64,000 nt of DNA, taken from Aldrovandia affinis (lineage: Eukaryota > Chordata > Actinopteri > Notacanthiformes > Halosauridae). How positions within the stretch are numbered: position 1 is the stretch's first letter; each line of letters opens with the position of its first letter. Both the position numbers and the translations under genes were made by a program. The notes beneath the pieces are model-generated. The model worked only from the letters and a program-made list of their open reading frames with translations. It was not told where the DNA came from and did no database searches. Below are positions 63,000-64,000 of the stretch, piece by piece. The stretch spans positions 6,291,860-6,355,859 of the forward strand of contig JAINUG010000020.1 in NCBI GenBank assembly GCA_029706075.1. Direction: 5' to 3'.

Positions 63000-64000
63000 T
63001 ATTGCTTAATACCTTTTGCTTGTGTTGCGATTTCTCTATCTGAATTATTTCCTTTTCCAGTTGCTCCAGCTCAGGGTTCCAGTGTCCCAGTGTCTGACCA
63101 TTGCAGCTCCTGTACTTCAAACAGGAGGCTACATTTTAGCTGATTTTTAACTCTCATCCCGATCTTGTTTTGCTTTAACAATCGATTGAGGGGAATACTG
63201 CATCCCAGCCGACTGGTCTCTTTCTCTTAGTTGTATATTGTCATAGGGATTTTTTTTTCTGCACCTCACAAAAATTGGGATGGATTTACATTTTGTTCTC
63301 TGTGCCCACAAATCTTTTGTGAACTAAATTCTGTTTAAAAGGGAAGTCACCATGGCTCTGTCATGGCAATGTGTCCAGGTGCGAAGAATGTGTCCGGGTG
63401 ACGTCATCGGAATTATTGGAATGTAGTTGCTATACCAACATGACGAGCTAGCATTCCTGAGTGATTGTAGGCCTAAAACCCGTCAGATTAAGCTAAAATA
63501 TACAGCTAGCGAGCTGGCTAACTACGAACAAAATCAATGCATAGCCTGCTCAGCTTTGGTCTTCTGATTTGCTGTCAAACTAGCTATTGAAACAGCCATG
63601 ATCACCAGCAAGGTTACAGCAGAGATGGCTAACAGAGAAAAATGATTATAGACTGAGAACAATGACCAAGGCTTGGGTATGCATAATCTGACCAATTCCC
63701 CTATAATTTCAGTTGCGTGCTAGCCTGCTGAGCAGGCAATATGTTCGTAGCTTGACTGCACCTTTCACTACCTGGCAGAGCCAAAAGCTACCTAAAATTA
63801 CACAAAATACTAGCCATCTAAGCAGGCGAACCATATATTATATTCGTAGCTAGGCAGCTAACTTAGCTGTACAGCTGAACAGACTGCATATTATTATCTT
63901 CGTAGTTAGCTGGCTATATAATATAATGATATATTATAATTCATATATTATGTTCGTAGCTAGCCAGCTAGCTGTAGCTACATTTCAGAAATACTAGCCA
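63000..64000. other. AT-rich right flank with repeated TTCGTAGCTAGC motif
   Basis: From 63735 on, TTCGTAGCT(T/A)G-like units with a following GCAGCTAAC recur at about 63739, 63842, 63898 and 63952 within AT-rich sequence. No gene is seen. The region runs off the window. Confidence 0.5.

Overview
The window is teleost fish genomic DNA. The evidence is GT-AG split vertebrate genes, many fossil Tc1/mariner transposons, tRNA-derived SINEs carrying the fish 3' tail that ends GCGTCTGCTAAATG, L2/CR1-like LINE fragments and abundant GCTAGC-rich intergenic sequence. No prokaryotic signal is present.

Two host genes explain all of the conserved coding sequence, and they are arranged head to head. COQ10A (coenzyme Q-binding START-like protein of the mitochondrion) lies on the minus strand from 7211 down to 481. 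Five exons join in phase to 247 codons plus stop. ANKRD52 (ankyrin-repeat regulatory subunit C of protein phosphatase 6) lies on the plus strand from 8632 to 48773. Twenty-eight exons join in phase to 1066 codons plus stop. Every junction was checked by hand for GT/AG dinucleotides and codon phase. As I recall, the same divergent COQ10A-ANKRD52 pair is found on human chromosome 12, which supports orthology over the paralogues ANKRD28 and ANKRD44, as does the C-terminus ending GLDGCFSE. The 1.4 kb between the start codons should hold both promoters. It contains a tandem ETS/CRE-like motif cluster, a TATA-like box close to ANKRD52 and a short upstream ORF just before the ANKRD52 start.

Layout: 1-480, COQ10A downstream sequence with a SINE tail; 481-7211, COQ10A, whose introns hold a deleted Tc1 element (1953-3043) and a gag-like relic framed by 108-bp direct repeats (4949-6243); 7212-8631, shared promoter region; 8632-48773, ANKRD52, with intron 2 (two Tc1 elements), intron 5 (LINE split by a Tc1 and a SINE), intron 7 (fold-back element), intron 13 (about 7.7 kb, a stack of DNA transposons inside 21-bp terminal inverted repeats), intron 15 (hAT-like element with a SINE inside it, both with intact target duplications) and intron 26 (two LINE fragments, then one Tc1 nested in another); 48774 to about 63010, a mobile-element-poor tract without coding sequence, probably a long ANKRD52 3' UTR ending at the AATAAA at 62990; 63010-64000, AT-rich sequence with repeated GTAGCTAGC motifs.

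I found no previously undescribed multi-gene system. The most worthwhile signals are a duplicated splice acceptor at ANKRD52 exon 26 that would add 21 in-frame codons, the ANKRD52 upstream ORF, the 870-bp palindromic element in intron 7, the intron 13 transposon stack, and several nested insertions whose target duplications give an order of events. All transposase and reverse-transcriptase reading frames I examined are broken.
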